Part shown: piece after piece, positions 1 through 9,158 of the stretch
Layout: every line of letters starts with the position of its first letter
Position numbering within the stretch: the stretch's first letter is position 1
Assembly (NCBI GenBank): GCA_965221445.1
Contig: CBDCSF010000013.1
Coordinates: 992,001 to 1,056,000 of the forward strand
Direction of reading: 5' to 3'
DNA from: MPNP01 sp965221445
Lineage (GTDB): Bacteria > Pseudomonadota > Alphaproteobacteria > Rhodobacterales > Rhodobacteraceae
Length of the DNA stretch: 64,000 bases
Program-made: the position numbers and the translations under genes
Notes under the pieces: generated by a model
Database searches by the model: none
What the model was told of the DNA's origin: nothing
What the model saw: only the letters and a program-made list of their open reading frames with translations

Positions 1-379
1 CAGTCATTCGAAAATCCCTCATTAAACCGGCTTTTGTAAGGATAACCGGGCCACCAGAAATACCTCCGACCACTGTTTCGGTTTTAGTTAACTCGTTTAA
101 CCAATCAAAAAGATCCGGTTCATCAATGCTGAAGGGATCGCCACCAGCTACCAGAAAAAGAAAATTCAAACCTTCAACATCTTGAAAAGATTGTGTAGAG
201 ACACCCGCACCAGATGAACTCATTACATGAGAATTTCGTACTGAAAAATGCCGGATATCAAATAAATTATTTCCCGAAAGTAGATTGCCCGCCCGCAACG
301 GCTCAATAGCACTGGAATAGGACAATAAGGGAAAACCATCAATCAGTAAAAAACCAATTTTAATTTGATTTGAAGTCAA
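1..379 (-). CDS. GlxA/GbdR-like AraC-family regulator, N-terminal part (cut by window edge)
   Basis: Reading the minus strand gives an open frame running off the left edge. It begins near a TTG at 379 with an AGGA-type ribosome site about 10 bases upstream. The translation shows KIGFLLIDGFPLLSYSSAIE, then PLRAGNLL, VAGGDPFS and GGISGGPVILTKAGLM, the pattern of the DJ-1/PfpI-like sensor domain at the N-terminus of GlxA-family AraC regulators. The helix-turn-helix half lies outside the window. It diverges from soxBDAG with a gap of about 100 bases. In Pseudomonas, GbdR of this family activates glycine betaine, dimethylglycine and sarcosine catabolism, so a role in controlling the adjacent sox operon is a reasonable inference. 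The start is uncertain because no in-frame ATG lies near the N-terminus. Family call is fairly firm; the specific ligand is not shown. Confidence 0.72.
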   Translation of the reverse strand, partial: MTSNQIKIGFLLIDGFPLLSYSSAIEPLRAGNLLSGNNLFDIRHFSVRNSHVMSSSGAGVSTQSFQDVEGLNFLFLVAGGDPFSIDEPDLFDWLNELTKTETVVGGISGGPVILTKAGLMRDFRMT

Positions 380-479
380 ATCCCTATGTCCTTTTTTGTT
401 AAGTTTTTGTCCTGTTTGTTTATATACTTTACGTTTCAATATACCTATTATCAACCATTGCTAACAAATTGGTAATGAA

Positions 480-1727
480 ATGAAATATTCAGTCTGGAAT
501 ATACTTAGACAAGGCCTGAAGGGTAATAAGGATTGGCCTGTAATGTGGCGTGAACCTGAGCCACAGCAGGAATATGATGTTATTATCATTGGAGCTGGCC
601 ATGGAATGGCAGCTGCCTACTACCTAGCCAAGGAATTTGGGGTCAGAAAAGTAGCTGTACTGGAAAAGGGCTGGCTTGGCTCAGGCAACACCGGACGTAA
701 TACCACCATCATCAGATCAAATTATCTTCTGCCAGGTAATGAACCTTTCTATGAATTCTCAATGAAGTTGTGGGAGGGTCTGGAACAGGATTTTAATTAC
801 AATGCCATGGTTTCTCAACGAGGAATCCTTAATCTATTTCACTCCGACCCCCAGAGGGATGCTTTCGCTAGAAGAGGCAACTCAATGCTCCTTGCAGGAG
901 CAGATGCCGTTTTGCTTGATGAGGATCTCATCCGGAAAATGTGCCCCTTCCTGGATTATGACAATGCCCGTTTCCCTGTAAAGGGAGCTCTTTGGCAACC
1001 AAGAGGAGGCACGGTACGACATGATGCCGTGGTCTGGGGATACGCCAGAGGGGCTGATCGTCTGGGCGTCGATATAATTCAAAACTGTGAGGTAACCGGT
1101 TTTGATATTCAGGATGGTATCTGTCGAGGTGTTGAAACAACCAAGGGGGCCATCAAGGCCAAAAAGGTCGGTGTAAGTGTCGCTGGTTCCTCCAGCAAGG
1201 TAATGGCTCAGGCAGGAATGCGTTTGCCAATTGAATCCCATGTTCTCCAGGCATTTGTATCAGAAGGGCTGAAGCCTTGTCTGCCTGGTGTCATTACCTT
1301 TGGAGCAGGCCATTTTTATGTTAGTCAGTCGGATAAAGGAGGTCTGGTTTTCGGGGGTGACCTTGATGGTTACAATTCCTATGCCCAAAGGGGTAACCTT
1401 CCAACCGTCGAAGATGTCTGTGAAGGTGGTATGGCTATCATGCCCATGATAGGCAAGGCCAGACTGTTAAGGATGTGGGGTGGGCTCATGGACATGTCCA
1501 TGGACGGTTCTCCTATCATAGATAAAACCCACATTTCGGGTCTATATTTCAATGGCGGATGGTGTTATGGGGGATTCAAGGCCACACCGGCTTCAGGATA
1601 CTGCATGGCCCATTTACTTGCCAGGAATGAACCACACCCCACTGCAACCGCATTTCGTTTTGACCGCTTTAGTAAGGGTCTGATGATTGATGAGAAGGGG
1701 GTTGGAGCACAACCCAATCTTCATTAG
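480..1727 (+). CDS. soxB: Sarcosine oxidase, beta subunit
   Basis: This is the flavoprotein beta subunit (415 aa, usual length) of heterotetrameric sarcosine oxidase, which oxidatively demethylates sarcosine to glycine and passes the one-carbon unit to tetrahydrofolate. A Rossmann FAD motif, IIIGAGHGMAAAYYLA, lies at about residues 35-50. GGTVRHDAVVWGY carries His181, at the place where characterised beta subunits bind FMN covalently. The N-terminal stretch before the Rossmann fold, with WREPEP, is typical of SoxB. The gene opens the operon soxB-soxD-soxA-soxG, and soxD starts 13 bases after its stop. The divergent regulator gene upstream is a plausible controller. It could serve a related N-methyl amine, since several paralogous SoxBDAG sets exist in alphaproteobacteria. 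Confidence 0.93.
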   Translation: MKYSVWNILRQGLKGNKDWPVMWREPEPQQEYDVIIIGAGHGMAAAYYLAKEFGVRKVAVLEKGWLGSGNTGRNTTIIRSNYLLPGNEPFYEFSMKLWEGLEQDFNYNAMVSQRGILNLFHSDPQRDAFARRGNSMLLAGADAVLLDEDLIRKMCPFLDYDNARFPVKGALWQPRGGTVRHDAVVWGYARGADRLGVDIIQNCEVTGFDIQDGICRGVETTKGAIKAKKVGVSVAGSSSKVMAQAGMRLPIESHVLQAFVSEGLKPCLPGVITFGAGHFYVSQSDKGGLVFGGDLDGYNSYAQRGNLPTVEDVCEGGMAIMPMIGKARLLRMWGGLMDMSMDGSPIIDKTHISGLYFNGGWCYGGFKATPASGYCMAHLLARNEPHPTATAFRFDRFSKGLMIDEKGVGAQPNLH

Positions 1728-1740
1728 GATTTGCATAGTC

Positions 1741-2022
1741 ATGATTATTGATCATCCATTGTTGGGGCCAAGAGATGCGGCGGAATTCGTTTATCTGGGC
1801 GATGCCAGTCTGATCAATAGGCCTGACTGGGACGATCCGGAAGCTGACAAGGACTTTTATGAATATCTCTATCTTAGAGACAACCCAGAAGGGATACATC
1901 GTGAACTTTGGTATCACGAGCAGGGGGACAGGTCCTGGTTGGTGATAACCAGAAATACCCTTACCCACGAAATCCTTGAAGTCGAACTTGCCAGGGAGAT
2001 TGCCCTAAAAATGGGGCGTTAA
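1741..2022 (+). CDS. soxD: Sarcosine oxidase, delta subunit, variant lacking zinc cysteines
   Basis: A 93-aa protein starting at ATG 1741, chosen because MIIDHPLLGPRDAAEFVYLG aligns with the normal SoxD N-terminus; an in-frame ATG further upstream lies inside soxB. Characterised SoxD proteins bind zinc through an N-terminal CPxCG motif plus a later His and Cys. Here the first motif reads HPLLG, and the later segment HRELWYHEQGDRSW keeps the His but has Asp where a Cys is expected. RDNPEGIHRELW is the conserved SoxD core. The position between soxB and soxA is diagnostic. The lost cysteines suggest either a zinc-free subclass of delta subunit or different ligands. The role is structural within the alpha-beta-gamma-delta complex. 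Confidence 0.85.
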   Translation: MIIDHPLLGPRDAAEFVYLGDASLINRPDWDDPEADKDFYEYLYLRDNPEGIHRELWYHEQGDRSWLVITRNTLTHEILEVELAREIALKMGR

Positions 2023-2027
2023 GGATT

Positions 2028-4970
2028 ATGTTTTCCAGATTACCAACGGGCGGGCTGATTGATAGGGAACACTCCCTTACCTTTACCTTTAATGGGAAAC
2101 AAAGGTCTGGATTCAAAGGTGATACCCTTGCTTCGGGATTACTAGCCAACAACCAATTGTTTATAGCCCGTTCCTTCAAGTATCATCGACCCAGAGGCAT
2201 CTTTTCAGCTGGTTCGGAAGAACCCAATGGCATGGTTCAGCTTGGACGGAAGAATTTTTCGGAACCCAATACCAAAGCAACCAGCATTGAGTTGTATGAC
2301 AACCTCAATGCCAAAAGTCAGAACTATAAGCTGTCTTTGCATCATGATCTACTTGGAATCAACGACTTCTTTTCCCCCTTTCTTTCGGCGGGGTTTTATT
2401 ACAAGACCTTCATGTGGCCCAAGTTGTTTTGGGAAAAATTTTATGAACCAGTCATTAGGAATTCGGCAGGATTGGGAAAACTGTCAGGTTATCCCGACCC
2501 AGATACCTATGACAAGGGGTTTCTCCATTGCGATATTCTTATTGTTGGAGGTGGGCCGAGTGGATTGGTAGCTGCATTGACGGCAGGACGGGCTGGTGCA
2601 AGAGTCATATTGGCAGATGAGGATTTTCGTCTTGGAGGTAGATTAAATTCCGACAAGGAAGAGATCAATAATAGTTCAGGTGGGGAATGGGTTGAGCGAA
2701 CTCTGGCGGAATTAAAGTCTTTGGAAAATGTACGCCTGATGCCAAGGACTGTGATTTTTGGTAATTATGATCACGGGATTTTCGGAGCTTTGGAACAAAG
2801 ACCCGAAGCCTTGCCAGGTGTGAATAAAAAGCCCAAATCGGTTCTTTGGCGAATTTATTCCAAGCGATCAATCATTTGTACGGGGGCAACCGAGAGGTCC
2901 ATCGGCTTTGGCAATAATGACAGACCGGGAATCCTTTTGGCAGGTGCAATGAGGACTTACCTTAATCGTTTTGCCGTAAAACCTGGAGAACATGTAGCCG
3001 TATTTACCAATAATGATTCCGGTTATAAAACGGCAAATGATCTGGCTGACCTGGATATTGCAGTTTCTGTTATTGATACACGAGCAGACCGAGATAAAAA
3101 CAAGGGGAACAAATTTCTGGACTTTGTAGCGGGTGGAAAACTTGTAAATGTTCAAGGCAAAAAAGCGATAACATCATTAACTACGGCTGATGGCAAGAGC
3201 ATAAAGGTTGATTCGTTGGCTGTTGCCGGTGGATGGAATCCCAATGTACATCTTACTTGCCATAAAAGAACCAAACCAGTCTGGAATGATAAAATTTTTG
3301 CCTTCGTTCCTGGTAAAAACCTAACCGATGGTATGAGGGTTGCTGGTTCTGTTTCGGGTTTGTTTGACCTCTCCTCAACCTTGAGCTCAGGAGTAGTCGA
3401 AGCCAGCGAAGCACTTGTGGAACTTGGATTTCAAGCCAGTCCCGAGATCACCTTTGAAACATCCGAGGAACCGACAGAATTATCACCCTTCTGGTATGTA
3501 AAAGAATCAGAGGCAAGGAGCTGGATCGATCTACAGAATGATGTCACCACCAAAGATATTTCACAAGCCTATGATGAGGGCTTTAGTGATGTAGAGCACC
3601 TCAAAAGGTATACCACCCTGGGTATGGCTACTGATCAGGGCAGAACCTCGAATGTTTCAGCTTTGGCCATCATGGCAGAATACACAGGCAAATCCATCTC
3701 TGAAACAGGAACGACAATTTTTCGCCCACCTTATACGCCAGTTCCCATTGGCGCATTTGCAGGCCGTTCACGTGGGAAACATTTCCGTCCAACAAGGTTG
3801 ACACCAAGTCATAGATGGGCCCAGGAACAGGGAGCCGTATTTGTAGAAACCGGGAATTGGCTTCGGGCCCAGTGGTTTCCCAAAGAAGGTGAAAAACATT
3901 GGCGTGAAAGTGTTGACCGTGAAGTGTTGGCTACAAGAGAATCTGTGGGGGTTTGTGATGTATCCACACTTGGAAAAATTGATTGCCAAGGTAAGGATAC
4001 AGCTGAATTTCTGAACCGTGTTTATGCCAATGCCTTCCTGAAACTGCCTGTGGGCAAGGTCCGCTATGGATTGATGATGCGGGAGGATGGAATTGTCTAT
4101 GACGATGGTACAGTGGCTAGATTGGATGAAACTCACTACGTTATCACGACAACTACTGCCAATGCTGTTTTGGTTTTCCGGCAACTTGAGTTTGCCCGAC
4201 AATGCTTATGGCCACAACTTGATGTGCATTTAATTTCAACCACCGACGGCTGGGCTCAATTTTCTGTAGCCGGACCCAATTCTAGAAAATTACTTGGTAG
4301 AATCGTTGATGATTATGACCTTTCGAATGAGTCATTCCCCTTCATGGCTTGCGCTAACCTGACAGTTTGTGGTGGGAGGCGAGCGAGGTTGTTTAGGATA
4401 TCCTTTTCAGGGGAGCTTGCCTATGAAATTGCCGTACCTTCCCGGTATGGAAATTCCATGATGGAAGTATTGATGGAGGCTGGCAAGGACTTAAATGTCA
4501 CCCCTTACGGAACTGAGGCGCTGGGCGTCATGCGAATTGAAAAGGGGCATTTTGCAGGAAATGAACTACCCGGTCAGACTACTGCTTTCAACCTTGGGTT
4601 AGAAAAAATGGTTTCAAAGAAAAAGGACTCCATTGGCAACAAACTGTCAGAGAGACCTGGTTTGAATCAGACCGATGCTCTCCGATTTGTGGGTTTTATA
4701 CCTGTGGATAGGAAGAAAGAGTTTAATGCTGGATCCCACTTTATATCCAAGGGTAAAAACAAAAACCTATTTAATGATGAAGGCTGGATGACCTCAGTCG
4801 CCTATTCCCCCACCTTGGGTCATACCATAGGTTTAGGCTTTATCAAGGATGGTTTGAACAGAATTGGTGAAACCGTGGATGCTGTCGACCCTCTTCGCGG
4901 CAAAAATACTGAAGTGGAAATCTGTTCCCCTCATTTCTATGACCCTGACGGGAGTAGACAACGTGGCTGA
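2028..4970 (+). CDS. soxA: Sarcosine oxidase, alpha subunit
   Basis: At 980 aa this has the normal length of the large alpha subunit. In order: an N-terminal ferredoxin-fold-like segment (GDTLASGLLANN, then RSFKYHRPRGI), a nucleotide-binding Rossmann region from about residue 168 (DILIVGGGPSGLVAALTAGR) that holds NAD in characterised enzymes, and a C-terminal aminomethyltransferase (GcvT-like) domain from about residue 590 to the end that receives the methyl-derived carbon on tetrahydrofolate. The product is 5,10-methylene-THF when folate is present, otherwise formaldehyde. ATG 2028 lies 5 bases after the soxD stop with AAGGA close in front. The end overlaps the likely soxG start by 8 bases, suggesting translational coupling. 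Confidence 0.93.
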   Translation: MFSRLPTGGLIDREHSLTFTFNGKQRSGFKGDTLASGLLANNQLFIARSFKYHRPRGIFSAGSEEPNGMVQLGRKNFSEPNTKATSIELYDNLNAKSQNYKLSLHHDLLGINDFFSPFLSAGFYYKTFMWPKLFWEKFYEPVIRNSAGLGKLSGYPDPDTYDKGFLHCDILIVGGGPSGLVAALTAGRAGARVILADEDFRLGGRLNSDKEEINNSSGGEWVERTLAELKSLENVRLMPRTVIFGNYDHGIFGALEQRPEALPGVNKKPKSVLWRIYSKRSIICTGATERSIGFGNNDRPGILLAGAMRTYLNRFAVKPGEHVAVFTNNDSGYKTANDLADLDIAVSVIDTRADRDKNKGNKFLDFVAGGKLVNVQGKKAITSLTTADGKSIKVDSLAVAGGWNPNVHLTCHKRTKPVWNDKIFAFVPGKNLTDGMRVAGSVSGLFDLSSTLSSGVVEASEALVELGFQASPEITFETSEEPTELSPFWYVKESEARSWIDLQNDVTTKDISQAYDEGFSDVEHLKRYTTLGMATDQGRTSNVSALAIMAEYTGKSISETGTTIFRPPYTPVPIGAFAGRSRGKHFRPTRLTPSHRWAQEQGAVFVETGNWLRAQWFPKEGEKHWRESVDREVLATRESVGVCDVSTLGKIDCQGKDTAEFLNRVYANAFLKLPVGKVRYGLMMREDGIVYDDGTVARLDETHYVITTTTANAVLVFRQLEFARQCLWPQLDVHLISTTDGWAQFSVAGPNSRKLLGRIVDDYDLSNESFPFMACANLTVCGGRRARLFRISFSGELAYEIAVPSRYGNSMMEVLMEAGKDLNVTPYGTEALGVMRIEKGHFAGNELPGQTTAFNLGLEKMVSKKKDSIGNKLSERPGLNQTDALRFVGFIPVDRKKEFNAGSHFISKGKNKNLFNDEGWMTSVAYSPTLGHTIGLGFIKDGLNRIGETVDAVDPLRGKNTEVEICSPHFYDPDGSRQRG

Positions 4971-5538
4971 TCTCAATCTAAAACCATTCCCATTCCTCTG
5001 GGGCAGGGAACGCTATTTTGGCAAGAATTACCAAGATATAGTTTTTGACCAATCAATCGTTTCAATAGCAATTCAAAGAGGTAAGGAAGATCTTTTCAAG
5101 AACGATTTCAACAATGCTTTTGGGACCCCCCTTCCCGAACCTGGAACGTTTGTTTACTCCAGCGATGACAGGATTTTGTTTTTATGGATGAGCCCCGATC
5201 AGATTTTTGCCCTTTTTAAAAGGGAGGGGCTCTACCCTGAGTTGAAAATTCAGGAACATTTGGGAGAAGTTGGGTATCTCTCTGATCAAACTGATAATTG
5301 GTGCCAAATCAGATTGACAGGTCCGCAGTTAATCCAGGTTTTCGAAAGAATTTGCCCCCTCGATTTGGATTTAGAGCAATTTCCAGTTGGTAGTTGCGCA
5401 AGAACGACCATGGAACACCTGAGTTCGGTAATTGTCCGAGAATCAGAGGAGAGTTTCTTGCTTTTGTCACCCAGTTCGTCTTCTGAATCATTCCTTGAAG
5501 CAATAGAACAATCCTTTATCAACATTGGTGATTTTTAG
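4963..5538 (+). CDS. soxG: Sarcosine oxidase, gamma subunit
   Basis: The small gamma subunit (191 aa from GTG 4963) has weak GcvT-like similarity and completes the SoxBDAG tetramer. The GTG start overlaps the soxA stop and has GGGAG about 9 bases upstream; longer in-frame starts would lie well inside soxA and are unlikely. Recognisable segments are FLWGRERYFG near the start, LFLWMSPDQIFAL in the middle, and QFPVGSCARTTMEHLSSVIVR near the C-terminus. The conserved RTT/E region matches SoxG proteins, where the family is otherwise poorly conserved. It is the last gene of the operon and converges on trkH, 36 bases away. Confidence 0.85.
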   Translation: MADLNLKPFPFLWGRERYFGKNYQDIVFDQSIVSIAIQRGKEDLFKNDFNNAFGTPLPEPGTFVYSSDDRILFLWMSPDQIFALFKREGLYPELKIQEHLGEVGYLSDQTDNWCQIRLTGPQLIQVFERICPLDLDLEQFPVGSCARTTMEHLSSVIVRESEESFLLLSPSSSSESFLEAIEQSFINIGDF

Positions 5539-5574
5539 TAAGATACAGTTCTTGAGGCTTTGAATAACTCTGGT

Positions 5575-7029
5575 TTAGGATTGCCAGAATTTCAGTGTAA
5601 GGATTACATAAACAGCCAATAACTCCAAACGACCGGTTGCCATGGTAATCGCAAGAATAAGTTTGGCCGGATCACTCAGGTTTTGATAATTCCCTGTAGG
5701 TCCTATAATTTCGCCCAATCCCGGACCAATATTTGCCAGAGCTGCAGCACTTCCCGAAATGGAAGTGATGAAATCCAATCCAGTCATCGCTAGCAGGAGC
5801 GCCGATATCAGTAGAGTAAACAGGAACATTACAGTAAAGATAACGATCGAAATCATGATCTCGTTTGGAATGTTTTTTCCCTGATATTTTGGCTTGATTA
5901 TGGCATGTGGTGAATAGATTTTTTTGACTTGGGCAATAATTCCGGCAAGTAAGACCTGATATCTGAATACCTTGACCGAACAACTTGTTGACCCGGCACA
6001 TCCACCAATCAGGCCAATCAAAAAGAATATTGCAACTGGGAAACTGCCCCATGCATTATAATCGGAACTTACATAGCCAGTACCAGTCATTATGGATATA
6101 CTATTAAAAAGAGCCTTTCTTATGGCTAATTCTGAACCCTGTCCATTTACAAGTATTTGCCACAAGGTAAGAGCTACACCTACACAGAACACTATAAGGA
6201 AAAACCCCTGAACCTGCCTGTCGAGAAACACTGATTTCCCAGCATCCTGAAAAAGGGTTAGATACCTTATGAACGGCAGTGCAGCCAAGACCATAAATAT
6301 GATTGCAACGTATTCTGCTCTATATCCAAGTTCCTGAAAAGAGCTGTCATAATTACCAAATCCCCCTGTTGCAACTGTAGTCATTGAATGCACCAGTGAA
6401 TCGAAAAATGATAGTCCGGCAAAGTTGTAGGAAAAAAAACAAAGCAGTGAAACGGTCAGGTAAATTATTGAAATACCCCTGGCAGTTGAAATGGCTTGGG
6501 GAATTACGGTAGTAATTGTTTCATAATTACTTTTCATAAAATACTGCATCCCACCGATGCGTAATCTCGGGAAAACCGTCATCGCAATAATGATAATCAG
6601 GATACCACCTATCCATTGCAGAATACCTCGCCATATCAGATAACCTTCCGGTAAACTCTCAATATTTGTAAATACTGTTGCACCTGTTGTTGTGAGTCCA
6701 GATACAGCTTCAAAATAGGCATCAATTATGCGGAAATTTGGTTCTCCTAAGAAAAATGGTACTCCAGCAAAGACTGGAATGACAGTATACAAACATATCG
6801 TAATCAGGATGGTTTCTCTTTGGCTTGTACCTTGTGTTGTCAAACTGGTGGACGAGGTTGCAAGAACCAGTACCAATCCTATAAAAACTGTAAAGGCTGA
6901 GGAGATTGCAAAAGTTGTCCAATGACCATTTCTGAAAATGACATCAGCCATCATTGGAATTAACATTGATAACCCCAAACCAATGATTAGCCACCCAAGA
7001 ACGTACCCAATCGGTCGAGAATCAATCAT
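5575..7029 (-). CDS. trkH: TrkH-type potassium uptake membrane subunit
   Basis: A 484-aa polytopic inner-membrane protein of the TrkH/KtrB superfamily that imports K+. The four pore repeats are visible as SGLTTTGATVFTNIE, TTVATGGFGNYD, SIMTGTGYVSSDY and LANIGPGLGEIIGP, each with the glycine of the selectivity filter. The hydrophobic N-terminus (GYVLGWLIIGLGLSMLIPMM) is typical. In this family the cytoplasmic TrkA subunit binds nucleotides and gates the channel; no trkA lies in the window. The gene stands alone, convergent with soxG. The 197-base region upstream to 7226 is shared with the divergent methyltransferase gene and shows no clear operator. Confidence 0.92.
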   Translation of the reverse strand: MIDSRPIGYVLGWLIIGLGLSMLIPMMADVIFRNGHWTTFAISSAFTVFIGLVLVLATSSTSLTTQGTSQRETILITICLYTVIPVFAGVPFFLGEPNFRIIDAYFEAVSGLTTTGATVFTNIESLPEGYLIWRGILQWIGGILIIIIAMTVFPRLRIGGMQYFMKSNYETITTVIPQAISTARGISIIYLTVSLLCFFSYNFAGLSFFDSLVHSMTTVATGGFGNYDSSFQELGYRAEYVAIIFMVLAALPFIRYLTLFQDAGKSVFLDRQVQGFFLIVFCVGVALTLWQILVNGQGSELAIRKALFNSISIMTGTGYVSSDYNAWGSFPVAIFFLIGLIGGCAGSTSCSVKVFRYQVLLAGIIAQVKKIYSPHAIIKPKYQGKNIPNEIMISIVIFTVMFLFTLLISALLLAMTGLDFITSISGSAAALANIGPGLGEIIGPTGNYQNLSDPAKLILAITMATGRLELLAVYVILTLKFWQS

Positions 7030-7226
7030 GAGAAACCGTTTTACACAATGTTATATCACTAGAAATCGTAGCACTTAAATTTTATGGGTTAAATCAACAG
7101 GACAACTTCCAAAAAAGAAATTGCCCGGATTATAAATTTAGTATGATTTTACATTTGAACTATATTAAGAAAATTACCAATTACTTCAAAAAACAATAGT
7201 CCTCTTACTGATCGTCAATATTTTCC

Positions 7227-7985
7227 GTGAAAGAAAAAAAACTTTTTGATTATGAATGTGTTGTGAAAAATCGAAAAAGATTTGACCCGAACAACACGTC
7301 CAGCCTATTTTTTCATAATCAGGTGATTGAGGAGGTAGGGGAAAGGATAGCGGAAATCAATGACAACCCAAGTAATTTTGCAATAGTTACTGGATTTTCT
7401 GAATTGTGGAGAAAGAGCTACCCGGATGCAGACGTTATATCAGATTCGAAAAACCTGAGATTCCCGCTTGATAAATATGATTTGATCCTTCATAGCCTTA
7501 GTTTACATTGGTCAAACGATCCAGTAGGACAACTAATCCAGTGTCAAAAATCCTGCAAATCTGGAGGGATGGTATTAGCTGTTTTATTTGGCGGACAAAC
7601 ACTTATAGAATTGAGGACTGCGCTCATTACCGGAGAAACAAGATTAAAGAGTGGTGCTTCACCACGGATAGCACCAATGGGTGAAATAATGGATTTGGGA
7701 AATCTAATGACTAGAACAAACTTTAAGAACCCGATTTCTGATCGTATGGAGTTCATCTTGGAGTACAATTCATTGAATGAGTTGATGTTACACTTGCGAA
7801 AAATGGGTGAAGCAAATCCCCTGACCAATAGAAGAAAAAACTTTACTGGCCGGAGAATCTTCCAAGAGGCAGAAAAATACTATCGTGAAAAATTTTCACT
7901 CCCTTCCGGCAAAATTTATGCAACTTTTGAGTTGATCTTCCTAACTGGTTGGAAACCCGAAAGTACCTATAATCAATTTACCTAA
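7227..7985 (+). CDS. BioC/NDUFAF5-like class I methyltransferase with degenerate SAM motif
   Basis: A 252-aa protein from a GTG start (MKEKKLFDYECVVKNRKRF). The overall pattern matches the alphaproteobacterial methyltransferase-like family related to BioC and mitochondrial NDUFAF5: an N-terminal DRxx-like lead, YDLILHSLSLHWSNDPVGQL in the middle (the LHWxND motif) and SGASPRIAPMGEIMDLGNLM after it. The glycine-rich SAM-binding loop, normally like DLGxGxG, here reads FAIVTGFSELWR, so most glycines are gone. It may be a diverged hydroxylase-like or non-catalytic member. hemH follows 22 bases downstream on the same strand, so the two are probably co-transcribed. Function is not established from sequence. 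Confidence 0.72.
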   Translation: MKEKKLFDYECVVKNRKRFDPNNTSSLFFHNQVIEEVGERIAEINDNPSNFAIVTGFSELWRKSYPDADVISDSKNLRFPLDKYDLILHSLSLHWSNDPVGQLIQCQKSCKSGGMVLAVLFGGQTLIELRTALITGETRLKSGASPRIAPMGEIMDLGNLMTRTNFKNPISDRMEFILEYNSLNELMLHLRKMGEANPLTNRRKNFTGRRIFQEAEKYYREKFSLPSGKIYATFELIFLTGWKPESTYNQFT

Positions 7986-8007
7986 TCATTACTTATGAGA
8001 ACTTGAA

Positions 8008-9060
8008 ATGCCAAACCCGAATAACAGTCGGAGTTTTCTACCTGATGGACATCCTAAAATAAAGTATGGCAAAACCGGAATATTGCTTTCAAATCTGGGG
8101 ACACCTGATGGTTTTGATTACTTCTCAATGCGGAAATACTTGAACGAATTTCTTTCCGACAAGAGAGTAATTGATTACCCCTGGTGGAAATGGCAACCAA
8201 TATTGCAATTGATAGTCCTCACAAAAAGACCTTTCACGTCAGGTAAAAACTATCAAAAAATTTGGAACCATGATCTCAACGAAAGTCCCTTATTGACAAT
8301 AACTCGGAGTCTCACTGATAAGATAAGATCAAGGTTAGCTACTGAACTTGGGCCTGATTACCTTATCGATTTTGCCATGCGATATGGCACTCCTTCCATT
8401 GAAGAAAAACTAAATGAATTACTTGATCAGGGGTGCAACAGAATTGTGTTTTTTCCACTCTATCCTCAATATTCTGCTACTACAACGGCAACAGCCTGTG
8501 ATGCTTTGTATGGCGCTCTCAAAAAGGTGAAGTGGCAACCCAGTATTCGAATCATTGAACCCTATTTTGAAAATGAAAGTTATATTACGGCATTGGCAAA
8601 GTCGATTGAATCAAATTATCAACAATTGTCATTTAAACCTGATGTTCTCATTGCCTCCTATCATGGATTACCACGGAGATATCTAATTGAGGGTGATCCC
8701 TATCATTGCCATTGTCAAAAAACCACAAGGTTGTTGGTAGAGCATTTGGGAAACGGCTTTAACCCAGTAATTACAACGTTTCAATCTGTCTTCGGTAAAG
8801 AAGTATGGGTGCAACCATATACCGTTAATGAAGTTGAGCGACTAGCCCGTGAGGGCGTAAAAAATTTAGTCGTTATATGTCCTGGATTTTCATCGGATTG
8901 TATTGAAACCCTTGAAGAAATCCAGATGGAGGTTAGAGAAGAGTTTGAAACCTCTGGGGGTGAAAATTTTGCCTATATTCCGTGTTTAAATGACTCTGAC
9001 AACCATTGTGATTTATTGTACCGGATAATACTGGAAAACCTGGGTGGTTGGGTGAATTAG
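8008..9060 (+). CDS. hemH: Ferrochelatase
   Basis: The 350-aa enzyme inserts Fe2+ into protoporphyrin IX, the last step of protohaem synthesis, on the cytoplasmic face of the membrane. Landmarks are GILLSNLGTPDGFDYFSMRK at the N-terminus, the active-site histidine in IASYHGLPRRY near residue 219, FQSVFGKEVWVQPYT, and the conserved acidic segment SSDCIETLEEIQMEV near the C-terminus. Length is normal for bacterial HemH. The ATG at 8008 follows the methyltransferase gene by 22 bases. Downstream, about 98 bases of AT-rich DNA separate it from the distal end of the CRISPR array, which is presumably transcribed towards it. Confidence 0.95.
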   Translation: MPNPNNSRSFLPDGHPKIKYGKTGILLSNLGTPDGFDYFSMRKYLNEFLSDKRVIDYPWWKWQPILQLIVLTKRPFTSGKNYQKIWNHDLNESPLLTITRSLTDKIRSRLATELGPDYLIDFAMRYGTPSIEEKLNELLDQGCNRIVFFPLYPQYSATTTATACDALYGALKKVKWQPSIRIIEPYFENESYITALAKSIESNYQQLSFKPDVLIASYHGLPRRYLIEGDPYHCHCQKTTRLLVEHLGNGFNPVITTFQSVFGKEVWVQPYTVNEVERLAREGVKNLVVICPGFSSDCIETLEEIQMEVREEFETSGGENFAYIPCLNDSDNHCDLLYRIILENLGGWVN

Positions 9061-9158
9061 CTGGTGGTATTTTCGTTGCCATCCATTCGATAATTTTGAA
9101 GTATTTGATTTGATTTCGGATATTTGAATTACCAATCACCAATTTTCTGGTTTAAACT

